Of a DNA stretch of 64,000 nucleotides, positions 42,231 through 49,927 are shown piece by piece. Under the pieces are notes generated by a model, which saw only the letters and a list, made by a program, of their open reading frames with translations, did not search any database and was not told the DNA's origin. The translations under genes and the position numbers were made by a program. The stretch's first letter is position 1. Every line of letters starts with the position of its first letter. The stretch is from an uncultured Ruminococcus sp. (lineage in GTDB: Bacteria; Bacillota; Clostridia; Oscillospirales; Ruminococcaceae): the NCBI GenBank assembly GCA_902800795.1, contig CADCFQ010000010.1, positions 62,001-126,000 of the forward strand, given 5' to 3'.

Positions 42231-43169
42231 ATGACTTCCGGAAGCACAAGCCGGGAAAGTCGATTTTTAATTATGGATTATTCAGCTAATTACAGAACGA
42301 TCAGCACACGCTTGCCTATGAGGATAGCTGCAATCGTATTTGCACTGATCCTTACGGTGATATGTTTCTCTGACGGTATGACTGCGGATGCCGCTGCTGC
42401 TACGGTAAAGGCTCCTGCAGCCCCTGTTTTGCTTGGAGAATATAAGTACGATACGGGATATACCCATCCCTACAACGCACAGACAAACCAGATCATACTT
42501 CACTGGAAACCTGTTTCCGGTGCTACCGCTTATCATGTATATATCAGAGGCGGAAAATATGCGAAGTATAAGAGAATTGGCGCAACTACCAAGACTGACT
42601 TCAGAGTGAAGGATCTTGACAGAGCAACAAGCTACAGATTTGTAGTAAGAGCTCAGAACAGCGCAGGCCTTTCTGGTCTTTCCAATTCCCAGCTCATCAA
42701 GACCGCAAGATTCAACTTTGACCAGGCTGACTGGGAAGCACTTTGCAGGATCACCTATCATGAGGTAGGCGGCATCAACACCTCTTTCTGGGACAGACCT
42801 ATCGTTTATGTTGCTGACTGCTGCGTAAACCGTTTCGTAGTTGCAAAGTACACCTACAATCCCACATGGACACCCTACTATGCAAGATACAGCAAGCTTT
42901 CTGATATAATCTACTACAGCGGCGGATTTATGTCATCCGCAGGGCTTGCGTATGACGGTGCGACCTATAGCAGAGTTCCCGAGAGGGTCAAGACTGCTGC
43001 ATACGGCGCCTGCTACGCAAAGACCGAGCTCAACGGTATAGCTAATGATTTCCACATTTTCTTCTGGTCTAACAGAAGCTACTACACCGTTAGCAGCAAG
43101 ATCGCATATTCTTTCAGCATTCCTTGGGGCTACTTCTACGTTTGGAGAGAGTACTGGGGCAACACCTGA
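42231..43169 (+). CDS. Secreted fibronectin-III plus SleB-like cell wall hydrolase
   Basis: A 312-residue exported protein. A charged N-terminus is followed by a signal segment at about residues 30-55 (MRIAAIVFALILTVICF), then one fibronectin type III domain at about 65-160 (LHWKPVSGATAYHVYIRG). The C-terminal domain (about 170-312) has the pattern of SleB-type hydrolases: WEALCRITYHEVGG with the catalytic-type Glu, then VADCCVNRFVV where SleB has AVVLNRV. Many SleB core residues differ, so activity is uncertain. The ATG at 42231 has AAGGAG six bases upstream; the ATG at 42216 precedes that site. Confidence 0.72.
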   Translation: MTSGSTSRESRFLIMDYSANYRTISTRLPMRIAAIVFALILTVICFSDGMTADAAAATVKAPAAPVLLGEYKYDTGYTHPYNAQTNQIILHWKPVSGATAYHVYIRGGKYAKYKRIGATTKTDFRVKDLDRATSYRFVVRAQNSAGLSGLSNSQLIKTARFNFDQADWEALCRITYHEVGGINTSFWDRPIVYVADCCVNRFVVAKYTYNPTWTPYYARYSKLSDIIYYSGGFMSSAGLAYDGATYSRVPERVKTAAYGACYAKTELNGIANDFHIFFWSNRSYYTVSSKIAYSFSIPWGYFYVWREYWGNT

Positions 43170-43180
43170 TAAATGAATAC

Positions 43181-43208
43181 AAGCTGTCGGTTCTCCGGCA
43201 GCTTTTTT
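43181..43208 (+). terminator. Terminator after the Fn3/SleB-like gene
   Basis: AAGCTGTCGG and CCGGCAGCTT arms, four-base loop, then TTTTTT. Confidence 0.9.
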
Positions 43209-43237
43209 GCTTGTCATAAATTATTAACGAGTGCCCC

Positions 43238-43266
43238 TTGCAATTTTTATTAAATGGTGTTATAAT
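43238..43266 (+). promoter_or_regulatory. Sigma-A-type promoter for the COG0523 pair
   Basis: TTGCAA (43238-43243), 17-base spacer, TATAAT (43261-43266). No Zur-type palindrome was recognised nearby. Confidence 0.8.
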
Positions 43267-43316
43267 TAAAAATTGGAGTGAATTGAAAAGATTAATTTCA
43301 GAAAGAAGTGTTTTGA

Positions 43317-44477
43317 ATGACTAAGATAACCATTTTTTCCGGCTTTCTCGGAGCCGGAAAAACGACCCTTATCAAAAAGCTTATAGCTGAGGGCTACGTT
43401 AATGAAAAGCTGGTCCTTATCGAGAATGAGTTCGGTCAGATAGGGATCGACAGCGGCTTTTTGCAGGATGCAGGCGTTCAGATAACCGAGATGAACCAGG
43501 GCTGCATCTGCTGCAGTCTCGTAGGTGATTTCGGCAAGGCTCTCGTTCAGGTGCTGGAGCAGTATAAGCCCGACAGGATCCTTATCGAACCCTCGGGCGT
43601 TGGCAAGCTCAGTGACGTTATAAGAGCGGTAGAGAATATCGACGCTCACGATGTTGAGCTGGACGGCTTTACCACCGTTGTTGATGCCAAGAAGTGCAAG
43701 ATGTATCAGAAGAACTTCGGTGAGTTCTTTGACAATCAGATAACCTATGCCAGCTGCCTTATCCTCAGCCACACACAGGGCCTTTCCCAGGAAAAGCTGG
43801 ATGAGTGCATAACTCTTCTCAGAAATTGCAATGCCAAGGCACCTATCGTTACTACGGAGTGGGAGCAGCTGACAGGCGCACAGCTTATTGAGGCTATGAC
43901 ACAGAAGAATACCCTTGATGATGAACTGAAGGCTCTGCTTGAAGAGGCAAAGGAGCACGATCATCACCATGACCACGATCATGAGCATCCGGAGGACTGC
44001 ACCTGCGGCTGTCACGATCATGACCATGAGCACCACCACGATCACGATGAGCACGAACACCATCATCACGATCATGATGAGCATGATCATCATCACCACG
44101 AGCATCATCACCATGACCACGACCATGAGCATCCCGAGGACTGTACCTGCGGCTGCCATGACAACGATCATGACCACGATCATCATCATCACCATGCTGA
44201 TGAGGTGTTCACAAGCTGGGGCAAGGAGACTGCCGATCCCTACAGCGAGGACGAGATAAAGGCTGCTCTAGAAGCTTTGCAGGATGAAGAGAAGTACGGT
44301 GTTATCCTCAGAGCAAAGGGCATCGTTGCCGGCAAGGGCGGCGAGTGGATCCACTTTGATTATGTTCCGGGTGATCCCGATGTCCGTCACGGAAGCGCCG
44401 GAACCACCGGAAGGCTTTGTGTTATCGGCTCGAAGATCAACGAAGCAGCTATCGAAGAGCTGTTTGCTGCAAAATAA
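43317..44477 (+). CDS. COG0523 (CobW/ZagA-type) GTP-dependent metallochaperone with His-rich region
   Basis: A 386-residue G3E-family GTPase. Walker A is GFLGAGKTT (residues 9-17), the family metal site is C63-I-C65-C66 (GCICCSLVG), and Walker B is in ILIEPSGVG. Residues 214-292 form a very dense His/Asp insert that contains two copies of a DHEHPEDCTCGCHD unit, adding Cys pairs to the histidines. A short CobW C-terminal domain follows (YGVILRAKGIVAGKGGEW to GRLCVIGSKIN). Such proteins deliver or store zinc, cobalt or nickel; the metal cannot be fixed from sequence. It has a sigma-A promoter and is followed 18 bases later by a related gene. Confidence 0.9.
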   Translation: MTKITIFSGFLGAGKTTLIKKLIAEGYVNEKLVLIENEFGQIGIDSGFLQDAGVQITEMNQGCICCSLVGDFGKALVQVLEQYKPDRILIEPSGVGKLSDVIRAVENIDAHDVELDGFTTVVDAKKCKMYQKNFGEFFDNQITYASCLILSHTQGLSQEKLDECITLLRNCNAKAPIVTTEWEQLTGAQLIEAMTQKNTLDDELKALLEEAKEHDHHHDHDHEHPEDCTCGCHDHDHEHHHDHDEHEHHHHDHDEHDHHHHEHHHHDHDHEHPEDCTCGCHDNDHDHDHHHHHADEVFTSWGKETADPYSEDEIKAALEALQDEEKYGVILRAKGIVAGKGGEWIHFDYVPGDPDVRHGSAGTTGRLCVIGSKINEAAIEELFAAK

Positions 44478-44495
44478 AGAAAGGGGCTGTCGCAG

Positions 44496-45452
44496 ATGCC
44501 GCAGCAGGAACCATTCCCTGTATATATGTTCATAGGCTTTCTCGAAGGCGGAAAGACTAAGTTTATAAAAGAGACCCTTGAAGACGGAAGGTTTGTAAAC
44601 GGAGACAGGACCCTTCTTCTTGTGTGCGAGGAAGGCCTTGATGAATATGACACCACAAACTTTGAAGAGCATAACATCTTTATGCACGTTATCGAGGATA
44701 AGTCCGAGCTCAACGAGCAGAACCTTTCTGCAATATGCAAAAAGTATAACTGCGAAAGGGCAGTAGTCGAGTACAACGGTATGTGGAATGTCCAGGATTT
44801 CTTCGAGGCTATGCCCGAGGGCTGGGCTGTTTATCAGATAATGTTCTTTGCTGATGCCACCACCTTTTTACAGTACAACCAGAATATGAGGAGCCTTGTG
44901 GTGGACAAGCTCAATGTCTGTGAGCTTGTTGTTTTCAATAGATTTGACCCCTCTTATGACAAGATGCAGTTCCACCAGATAGTTAGAGGTGTGAGCAGAA
45001 GGACTGATATCGCCTATGAGTTCACTGACGGGAATGTTGCCTATGACGATATAGAGGATCCGCTCCCGTTTGATGTTGAAGCTGACCGTATCGTTGTTGA
45101 GGACAAGGACTTTGCTCTCTGGTACAGGGACGCTATGGAGGAGCCCGAGAAGTATAACGGCAAGACTATGACGTTCAGGGTGATGGCTGCCTGCGGACCT
45201 AATTTCCCGAAGAATACCTTTGCTGTCGGCAGAAAGATAATGACCTGCTGTGTGGAAGATATCCAGTATTGCTGGCTGGTGGCAGAAGACAAGAAGGGCA
45301 GACCCGACCTGCCTTCACCCAAGTGGTATATGGTCACCGGAAAGATAAAGGTCCAGAAGCACAAGATGTACAGAGGCGCAGGCCCTGTGCTCAATATTGA
45401 AGCTATAGCTCCGGCCGATCCCCCCCAGCAGGAAGTAGCAACTTTCTACTGA
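44496..45452 (+). CDS. Divergent COG0523-like GTPase fused to a DUF1980-type C-terminal domain
   Basis: A 318-residue protein, 18 bases after a COG0523 metallochaperone gene. Its N-terminus has a P-loop (GFLEGGKTKF, residues 14-23) and the same overall order, but the CxCC metal motif is missing, replaced by VVEYNGMWNV at the matching region. From about residue 225 a different domain follows: MTFRVMAACGP, FAVGRKIMTCCVEDIQYCW (adjacent Cys251-Cys252) and WYMVTGKIKV. This resembles the C-terminal OB-like part of YcgQ/TIGR03943 (DUF1980) proteins, partners of the YcgR permease in zinc-related operons. No permease is here. A role in metal handling is inferred. Confidence 0.7.
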   Translation: MPQQEPFPVYMFIGFLEGGKTKFIKETLEDGRFVNGDRTLLLVCEEGLDEYDTTNFEEHNIFMHVIEDKSELNEQNLSAICKKYNCERAVVEYNGMWNVQDFFEAMPEGWAVYQIMFFADATTFLQYNQNMRSLVVDKLNVCELVVFNRFDPSYDKMQFHQIVRGVSRRTDIAYEFTDGNVAYDDIEDPLPFDVEADRIVVEDKDFALWYRDAMEEPEKYNGKTMTFRVMAACGPNFPKNTFAVGRKIMTCCVEDIQYCWLVAEDKKGRPDLPSPKWYMVTGKIKVQKHKMYRGAGPVLNIEAIAPADPPQQEVATFY

Positions 45453-45479
45453 TTATCAACTGATGTCCGAATAATGCTA

Positions 45480-45507
45480 AAAGCTGTCTGAAAGGGCAGC
45501 TTTTTTT
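45480..45507 (+). terminator. Terminator after the COG0523 pair
   Basis: GCTGTC/GGCAGC extended by AAA/TTT, six-base loop, then a run of seven T. Confidence 0.88.
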
Positions 45508-45540
45508 GTTTCATATTGTTACAAGAGGTAATATGCTTCA

Positions 45541-45569
45541 TTGACATTTTTATTGATCTGTTTTAAAAT
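45541..45569 (+). promoter_or_regulatory. Sigma-A-type promoter of the GH5 gene, with start-site palindrome
   Basis: TTGACA (45541-45546), 17-base spacer, TAAAAT (45564-45569). A perfect palindrome ATACTAGTAT at 45568-45577 overlaps the -10 end and the expected start point. Confidence 0.72.
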
Positions 45570-45613
45570 ACTAGTATAGATCCGGTGCAGTTTATTACTA
45601 TGGAGGTAATCAG

Positions 45614-46795
45614 ATGAAAAAGAGGATAGTTTCTGCGCTTCTGTGCGCTGTTATGCTGGTGTCCACTGCCTGCGGCGGTTCGGACGATTCATCATCGGCA
45701 GAAGCAAAGAAGAACACAAAGCCTATGTCGGCTGCGGAGGTGGCTGATAACATGAACCTTGGTATCAATCTCGGAAACACAATGGAAGCCTATGACGCTT
45801 CTGGCTGCGAAAAGATAACCTATGAGTGGATCCCCGCCAAGGGCTCCAACAAGCCTAAGGATTACGAGACCTGCTGGGGCGCAGTAGAGACCACACAGAA
45901 GGTCATAGACGGAATGAAAAAGGCCGGCTTCGACACTGTCAGGATACCTGTTTTCTGGGGCAATATGATGGAGAACGACGGCAGCTGGAAGATCAACGAA
46001 GAGTATATAAAGAGAGTCAAGGAGATAGTTGACTATGCCCAGAAGGCAGATATGTATACTGTCATAAACTGTCATCACTTTGATGAGTTCATCATCCGCA
46101 GGAACAGCCTTGAGGACTGCAAGACAATTTTTAATAACCTCTGGACACAGATAGCCGATTATTTCAAGGATTATCCCTACACCCTTGTTTTCGAGGGATT
46201 CAATGAGTATCTCGGCGGTGACCAGTTCGATGAAAACGGCGATCTGAAACCTCTTGCTTCAAGGGATGCCTACACCCTTGTAAATGAGCTCAACCAGACT
46301 TTTGTTGACGCTGTAAGAGCAACTGGCGGCAACAATAAGGACAGAGTTCTGATCGTTTCGGGCTACTGGACGAATATCGACAAGACCACTTCAAAGAATT
46401 TCAGGATGCCCACAGACAGTGCCCAGGACAAACTCATGGTCTCTGTTCACTATGTGGATAACGAGAAATACTGGACAAACCAGATAGGCTCACAGGAGTG
46501 GCTCGACTATATCGACAAGCAGTGTGAAGAGCTGACCGAAGCTTTCAAGGACAAGAACATCCCTGTCTTCCTTGGAGAGACCACCTCTATCTATCCCGAG
46601 TCAAACTTTGACAGCAACGCTCTTTATACCGATTCGTCAGAGTGTTTACAGATAGTTCTTGACAAACTGACGTCTCTCGGTTATGTCCCTGTTCTCTGGG
46701 ATGTAAATGACAACTTCTATTCCAGGACGGAGTATAAGGTAAAGAACGACGCCGATGCAGAGGTCATCAAAAACACAGCAGAAAAGCTAAGATAA
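45614..46795 (+). CDS. GH5-family cellulase-type lipoprotein
   Basis: A 393-residue cell-surface glycoside hydrolase. The signal peptide ends in MLVSTAC, with the lipidated Cys at position 20 followed by a Ser/Lys linker. The GH5 barrel begins at NMNLGINLGNTMEAY, a form typical of ruminal endoglucanases. Other conserved parts are VRIPVFW, VINCHHFDEF, acid/base Glu198 in EGFNEYLGG, HYVDNEKYW and nucleophile Glu322 in FLGETTS. It ends with VLWDVNDNFYSR. No dockerin or carbohydrate-binding module is present. Beta-glucan hydrolysis is the family expectation; mannan or xylan are possible. It is a single-gene unit. Confidence 0.9.
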   Translation: MKKRIVSALLCAVMLVSTACGGSDDSSSAEAKKNTKPMSAAEVADNMNLGINLGNTMEAYDASGCEKITYEWIPAKGSNKPKDYETCWGAVETTQKVIDGMKKAGFDTVRIPVFWGNMMENDGSWKINEEYIKRVKEIVDYAQKADMYTVINCHHFDEFIIRRNSLEDCKTIFNNLWTQIADYFKDYPYTLVFEGFNEYLGGDQFDENGDLKPLASRDAYTLVNELNQTFVDAVRATGGNNKDRVLIVSGYWTNIDKTTSKNFRMPTDSAQDKLMVSVHYVDNEKYWTNQIGSQEWLDYIDKQCEELTEAFKDKNIPVFLGETTSIYPESNFDSNALYTDSSECLQIVLDKLTSLGYVPVLWDVNDNFYSRTEYKVKNDADAEVIKNTAEKLR

Positions 46796-46800
46796 AAGAT

Positions 46801-46843
46801 ATACCCGAAAGCAGAAGTCAGTTTTCGCTTTCGGGTATTTTTT
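46801..46843. terminator. Terminator between GH5 and the ECF S-component gene
   Basis: Perfect 12-base arms (46801-46812, 46827-46838) and TTTTTT on the plus strand. The minus-strand gene ends inside the T tract, so it may serve both directions. Confidence 0.88.
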
Positions 46844-47351
46844 AAACCTTTATTCTTTTTACTGCGTGAGTTTTTTCAAGGGATACAGCCACAAGTCCGT
46901 AGACAATAGCCGATGTGAGTACCTGGACCGTGTTCGCCGCAGCGTCTGCAAAGCCTGCCGCTATCGAGTGGAAGATGACCACTCCGCTGTAAAGACCGTA
47001 ACCGCCTACGCAGAACACAAGTGCAAAAACCAGAGCGATAATATTGTGGGGGCAGAGTATCTTCTGATTCTTGTTTGTAAACATCAGCGCAGTTGCCGCT
47101 TTGATAAGAAGCGTTGCCGGCACCCAGATAAGATAGCCTGAAAGCGCATCGCTAAGCGCTCCGCCCACAGCTCCTGCAAACACCGCATAGGGCGTGGGAA
47201 GTATCGAGCCTGCCAGGAAGATAGCGGCATCACCGATATGCACATAGCCTTTGACAGTAGGCACCTTTATGAAAGCGGTCAGCACATAGATTATCGCTGT
47301 GAAAAGTCCGGTCAGAGCCAATAGCCTCAGTTTTTCTTTGTTCTTGTTCAT
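46842..47351 (-). CDS. ECF-type transporter substrate-binding (S) component
   Basis: A 169-residue membrane protein with about five to six hydrophobic segments. The N-terminal part (LRLLALTGLFTAIIYVLTAF) followed by GYVHIGDAAIFLAGSILPTPYA is the pattern of vitamin-type ECF S components (TIGR04002 group). These bind a vitamin or similar small compound and use a shared EcfAA'T energising module that is not in this window. The ligand cannot be read from sequence, and no riboswitch was seen in its short leader. A GGAGATGG site precedes the ATG. Confidence 0.82.
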   Translation of the reverse strand: MNKNKEKLRLLALTGLFTAIIYVLTAFIKVPTVKGYVHIGDAAIFLAGSILPTPYAVFAGAVGGALSDALSGYLIWVPATLLIKAATALMFTNKNQKILCPHNIIALVFALVFCVGGYGLYSGVVIFHSIAAGFADAAANTVQVLTSAIVYGLVAVSLEKTHAVKRIKV

Positions 47352-47379
47352 ATTTTTCCATCTCCTTTACTGTGACTAT

Positions 47380-47408
47380 ATTATACTACTTTGCTGGGAA
47401 TAAATCAA
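47380..47408 (-). promoter_or_regulatory. Promoter of the ECF S-component gene
   Basis: Minus-strand TTGATT (47403-47408), 17-base spacer, TATAAT (47380-47385). Confidence 0.78.
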
Positions 47409-47540
47409 ATCGGAGAACTGGGACATCCGGGAGCGTCTCTTTTGTATATACTGCTGCAAAAGTGAAGTGCCCTGACAGTTGTTCCTTGTATATAATAACG
47501 GCAAAATCGGCGCTAAAAAACCGCATATAAAAACAAATAA

Positions 47541-47577
47541 GCACACTCTACAACCTGTGCTGGCTTTAAGAGTGTGC
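47541..47577 (-). terminator. Terminator after the asparagine synthetase gene
   Basis: GCACACTCT (47541-47549) and AGAGTGTGC (47569-47577) are perfect arms with a 19-base loop that can fold a little further. T-rich sequence lies on both sides. Confidence 0.78.
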
Positions 47578-47597
47578 TTTTTGTTCAAAACGTAGAA

Positions 47598-49130
47598 TTA
47601 TCTTTTTACGAAATACTCGTCATACCATACCAGGAAGGTGTAGATCGTCCAGATCTTTCTCCAGAGGTCGGAGTTTCCGCCGATATATTCGTTCCAGATA
47701 GCGTCAACTTCTTCTCTGTTAAAGAACTTGTCGCATATATCGCTCCGGAGCATATCCTTTACAGGGGCGTTATAGTTTTCGTCAGCCATCCAGTACCTGA
47801 TAGGAACAACGAAGCCCAGCTTCTTTCTGAAAGCTATCTCCTCGGGCAGAACTTTCGCAGCTGCTGTTCTGAAAGCTACCTTGTTCTGTTCCTCGTTTAC
47901 CTTGAATTTTGAAGGTATGCGGGAAGCGATATCAAAGATCCTAAGGTCAGTCAGCGGCATCCTTATCTCAAGTCCTGCTGCCTCGCTCATCTTGTCAACA
48001 TTCAGATAGATATCTCCCTCGAGCCAGATCTGGATATCCACATCGGACATCTTGGTCAGCGGGTCAAGCCCCTCGGTCTCGTCATAGATGTATTTCACAA
48101 GGTCGATGGGCAAAAAGTCCTCATAATAGTTCTTGAGCAGGCGCTTCTTGTCCTCCTCTTTCATTATGTTCGTGTTGCCCACATAGAAGGTCTTCAGGTT
48201 GTCGCCGTATCTCTCGGCATTTCTGTACATATTGTAGCCGCCGAAGAATTCGTCAGAGCCCTCGCCCGAATAGCAGAGCTTAGCGTGCTTGGCGGTCTCC
48301 TTACAGCCGATAGCGAACACGATAGCCGAAGCGTCTCCGAGAGGCTGCTCCATATTGTACATAACGTAGGGCACAGCATCGAAATACATATCGGGAGTTA
48401 TCCTTGCTCTTGAAAACTCTCTGCCGAGAAGCTCCGCTGTCTTCTTTGCAAGGGGAGACTCATCGAACCTTTCATCGTCATAGCCGCAGGAGTCGCAAAC
48501 CTTAGCGTCGGACATAGCCAGAACATAGGAGGAATCCACACCGCCCGAAAGGAAGGACTCGGCTGTCTCGTCCTCGGTCTTCACCTCTGTCATGATGTGT
48601 GCAAGAGTGTTGTGTATCTCGTCAGCCCAGTCCTCAAGGCTCTTGCTCTCGTCGGGCTTGAAAGTCGGAGTCCAGTAGCGTGTAACGCTTACCTTGCCGT
48701 TCTCGAACACAAGGTAGTGTCCCGGCATAAGCTTTTTAACACCCTTGAAAAACGTTTCTTCCCCTGCAACATAGGTAAGGGTCAGATAGATCTGTAGCAT
48801 CTTGTCGTTAAGCTCTTTCTTGAAGCCGGGGTCGTTTATGAATCTGCTTATATTTGTTCCGTAAAGGAGCCTGCCGTCCTCTGTTTGATAGTAATAAAAA
48901 GGCTTTGTTCCGAAATGGTCTCTCATACAGAAGATCTTATCGCCGTCCTCGACAGCGAAAGCGAACATTCCGTAAAGATGGTCAGCTATCTGTGCTCCCC
49001 ATTTCTCATAGCCTTTAATGATCATCTGTCTTTCTCTTTCTTTCGCATCAAGCGATGCATCCACGGAAAGCTCCTCGCAGAGCGCTTTCCAGTTTCTAAT
49101 GTGTCCTCGATATTCGGTCAATGTTACCAT
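47598..49130 (-). CDS. Asparagine synthetase-like protein lacking the N-terminal catalytic cysteine
   Basis: A 510-residue AsnB-family protein. The synthetase half is intact: the PP-loop FLSGGVDSSYVLAM binds ATP, YSGEGSDEFFGGYNMY follows, and RMPLTDLRIFDIA and FRKKLGFVVPIRYWM are typical. The glutaminase half is short. Translation starts at MVTLTEYRGHIRNW, so the usual Met-Cys-Gly start with nucleophile Cys2 is absent, though later parts (LYGMFAFAV, RDHFGTKPFYY) remain. The start has AGAGGTG and a perfect promoter upstream, so this is not a frame error. It may use free ammonia, or do a different amidation. Confidence 0.85.
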   Translation of the reverse strand: MVTLTEYRGHIRNWKALCEELSVDASLDAKERERQMIIKGYEKWGAQIADHLYGMFAFAVEDGDKIFCMRDHFGTKPFYYYQTEDGRLLYGTNISRFINDPGFKKELNDKMLQIYLTLTYVAGEETFFKGVKKLMPGHYLVFENGKVSVTRYWTPTFKPDESKSLEDWADEIHNTLAHIMTEVKTEDETAESFLSGGVDSSYVLAMSDAKVCDSCGYDDERFDESPLAKKTAELLGREFSRARITPDMYFDAVPYVMYNMEQPLGDASAIVFAIGCKETAKHAKLCYSGEGSDEFFGGYNMYRNAERYGDNLKTFYVGNTNIMKEEDKKRLLKNYYEDFLPIDLVKYIYDETEGLDPLTKMSDVDIQIWLEGDIYLNVDKMSEAAGLEIRMPLTDLRIFDIASRIPSKFKVNEEQNKVAFRTAAAKVLPEEIAFRKKLGFVVPIRYWMADENYNAPVKDMLRSDICDKFFNREEVDAIWNEYIGGNSDLWRKIWTIYTFLVWYDEYFVKR

Positions 49131-49186
49131 AATAACACCTCTTATAATGATATGGCTTAAAAGCCGCAGGCTGATCCCGCCTGTAT

Positions 49187-49215
49187 ATTATACCAAATTC
49201 TGAAAGCTATGTCAA
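49187..49215 (-). promoter_or_regulatory. Sigma-A-type promoter for the asparagine synthetase gene
   Basis: Minus-strand TTGACA (49210-49215), 17-base spacer, TATAAT (49187-49192), perfect consensus. Two small GC hairpins lie in the roughly 55-base leader. Confidence 0.88.
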
Positions 49216-49249
49216 TCATAATACACAGAGGTTTTTGTAGATTTTGGTC

Positions 49250-49278
49250 TTTACAACGGTGTAAAAATGTGTTATACT
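49250..49278 (+). promoter_or_regulatory. Promoter of the 49315 gene
   Basis: TTTACA (49250-49255), 17-base spacer, TATACT (49273-49278). Confidence 0.7.
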
Positions 49279-49314
49279 ACAAAAGGCTGAAAAACACTTA
49301 AAGGGAGTGAAACG

Positions 49315-49884
49315 ATGAGTGTCGAAAGAAAGATAAAAAGAAGTGCATCTGAAAACGCAGATAAAAAACCGGTGGAGAACAAGAAGTTTCTTACAAAAAG
49401 AAATATCCTATGGCTTTGTTTTATCGGTGTTGCTCTTATCGTTCTGATAGTCCTTGTGGTCTATAACACGCCTGTAAAGCTCCTGTCGGACATCAAGCCT
49501 TCGGATGTCAGCGTCATCAAGATAGAAGATGTCGCCAACAAGCGTTCCTTTGAAGTTACAGACAGCGACCATATAAAGAATATCATAGATTCTATCTCTT
49601 CTTTCAGCTATAAGAGAAACGGTTTTAAGAAATCCGACACAAAGCCTGTTTATAAGCTGACCCTTAAAAACAAAAAGGGAACGGAGCTGGCACAGATAGA
49701 TCTTGTTTCTCCGGAGGAAGCATACTACGGAATGTTTAGCTATAAGACCGAGATCTCAAAGGAGCAGCTCCCCATAGCCTACATCCTTGGACTAAGCATG
49801 AGAGATGATATATATACTGATCTCGATATCAATGCTCTTACGGATGAGAGCGGTATCGAAAGGCTAGACAGCTTTTACAACTGA
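49315..49884 (+). CDS. Single-pass membrane protein of unknown function
   Basis: A 189-residue protein I do not recognise. A basic 25-residue N-terminus is followed by one transmembrane helix at about 30-50 (ILWLCFIGVALIVLIVLVVY) and an outside domain of about 135 residues. This contains alternating strands (VSVIKIEDVANKRSFEVT, YKLTLKNKKGTELAQIDLV), perhaps a small beta domain. There is no lipobox and no catalytic motif. It has its own promoter, a GGGAG site and a terminator, so it is a single-gene unit. Confidence 0.75.
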   Translation: MSVERKIKRSASENADKKPVENKKFLTKRNILWLCFIGVALIVLIVLVVYNTPVKLLSDIKPSDVSVIKIEDVANKRSFEVTDSDHIKNIIDSISSFSYKRNGFKKSDTKPVYKLTLKNKKGTELAQIDLVSPEEAYYGMFSYKTEISKEQLPIAYILGLSMRDDIYTDLDINALTDESGIERLDSFYN

Positions 49885-49890
49885 AAAGCT

Positions 49891-49922
49891 ATGACCCCGG
49901 GCAAACAGCTCGGGGTCATTTC
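49891..49922. terminator. Terminator between the 49315 gene and cls
   Basis: Perfect nine-base arms ATGACCCCG (49891-49899) and CGGGGTCAT (49911-49919), followed by TTTCGTTT on the plus strand. On the minus strand AGCTTTTC follows, so it may serve both directions. Confidence 0.8.
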
Positions 49923-49927
49923 GTTTG

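Noticed and set aside
42035..42247. Minus-strand 70-codon open frame in the gap before the Fn3/SleB-like gene
   Set aside because: AT-rich non-coding leader sequence, no ribosome binding site, overlaps promoter and inverted repeat elements.
43968..44192. Short DNA repeats resembling a CRISPR-like array
   Set aside because: The repeats are in frame codons for His/Asp-rich protein, irregular in spacing, and no cas gene is present.
43266..44195. Long minus-strand open frame of about 309 codons rich in Met and Val
   Set aside because: It is the antisense shadow of the His/Asp repeats of the COG0523 gene; no ribosome binding site or promoter and an implausible composition.
47410..47540. Possible riboswitch before the ECF S-component gene
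   Set aside because: The promoter at 47380-47408 lies downstream of this stretch, leaving only a leader of about 20 bases; the stretch itself shows only short AT-rich repeats.
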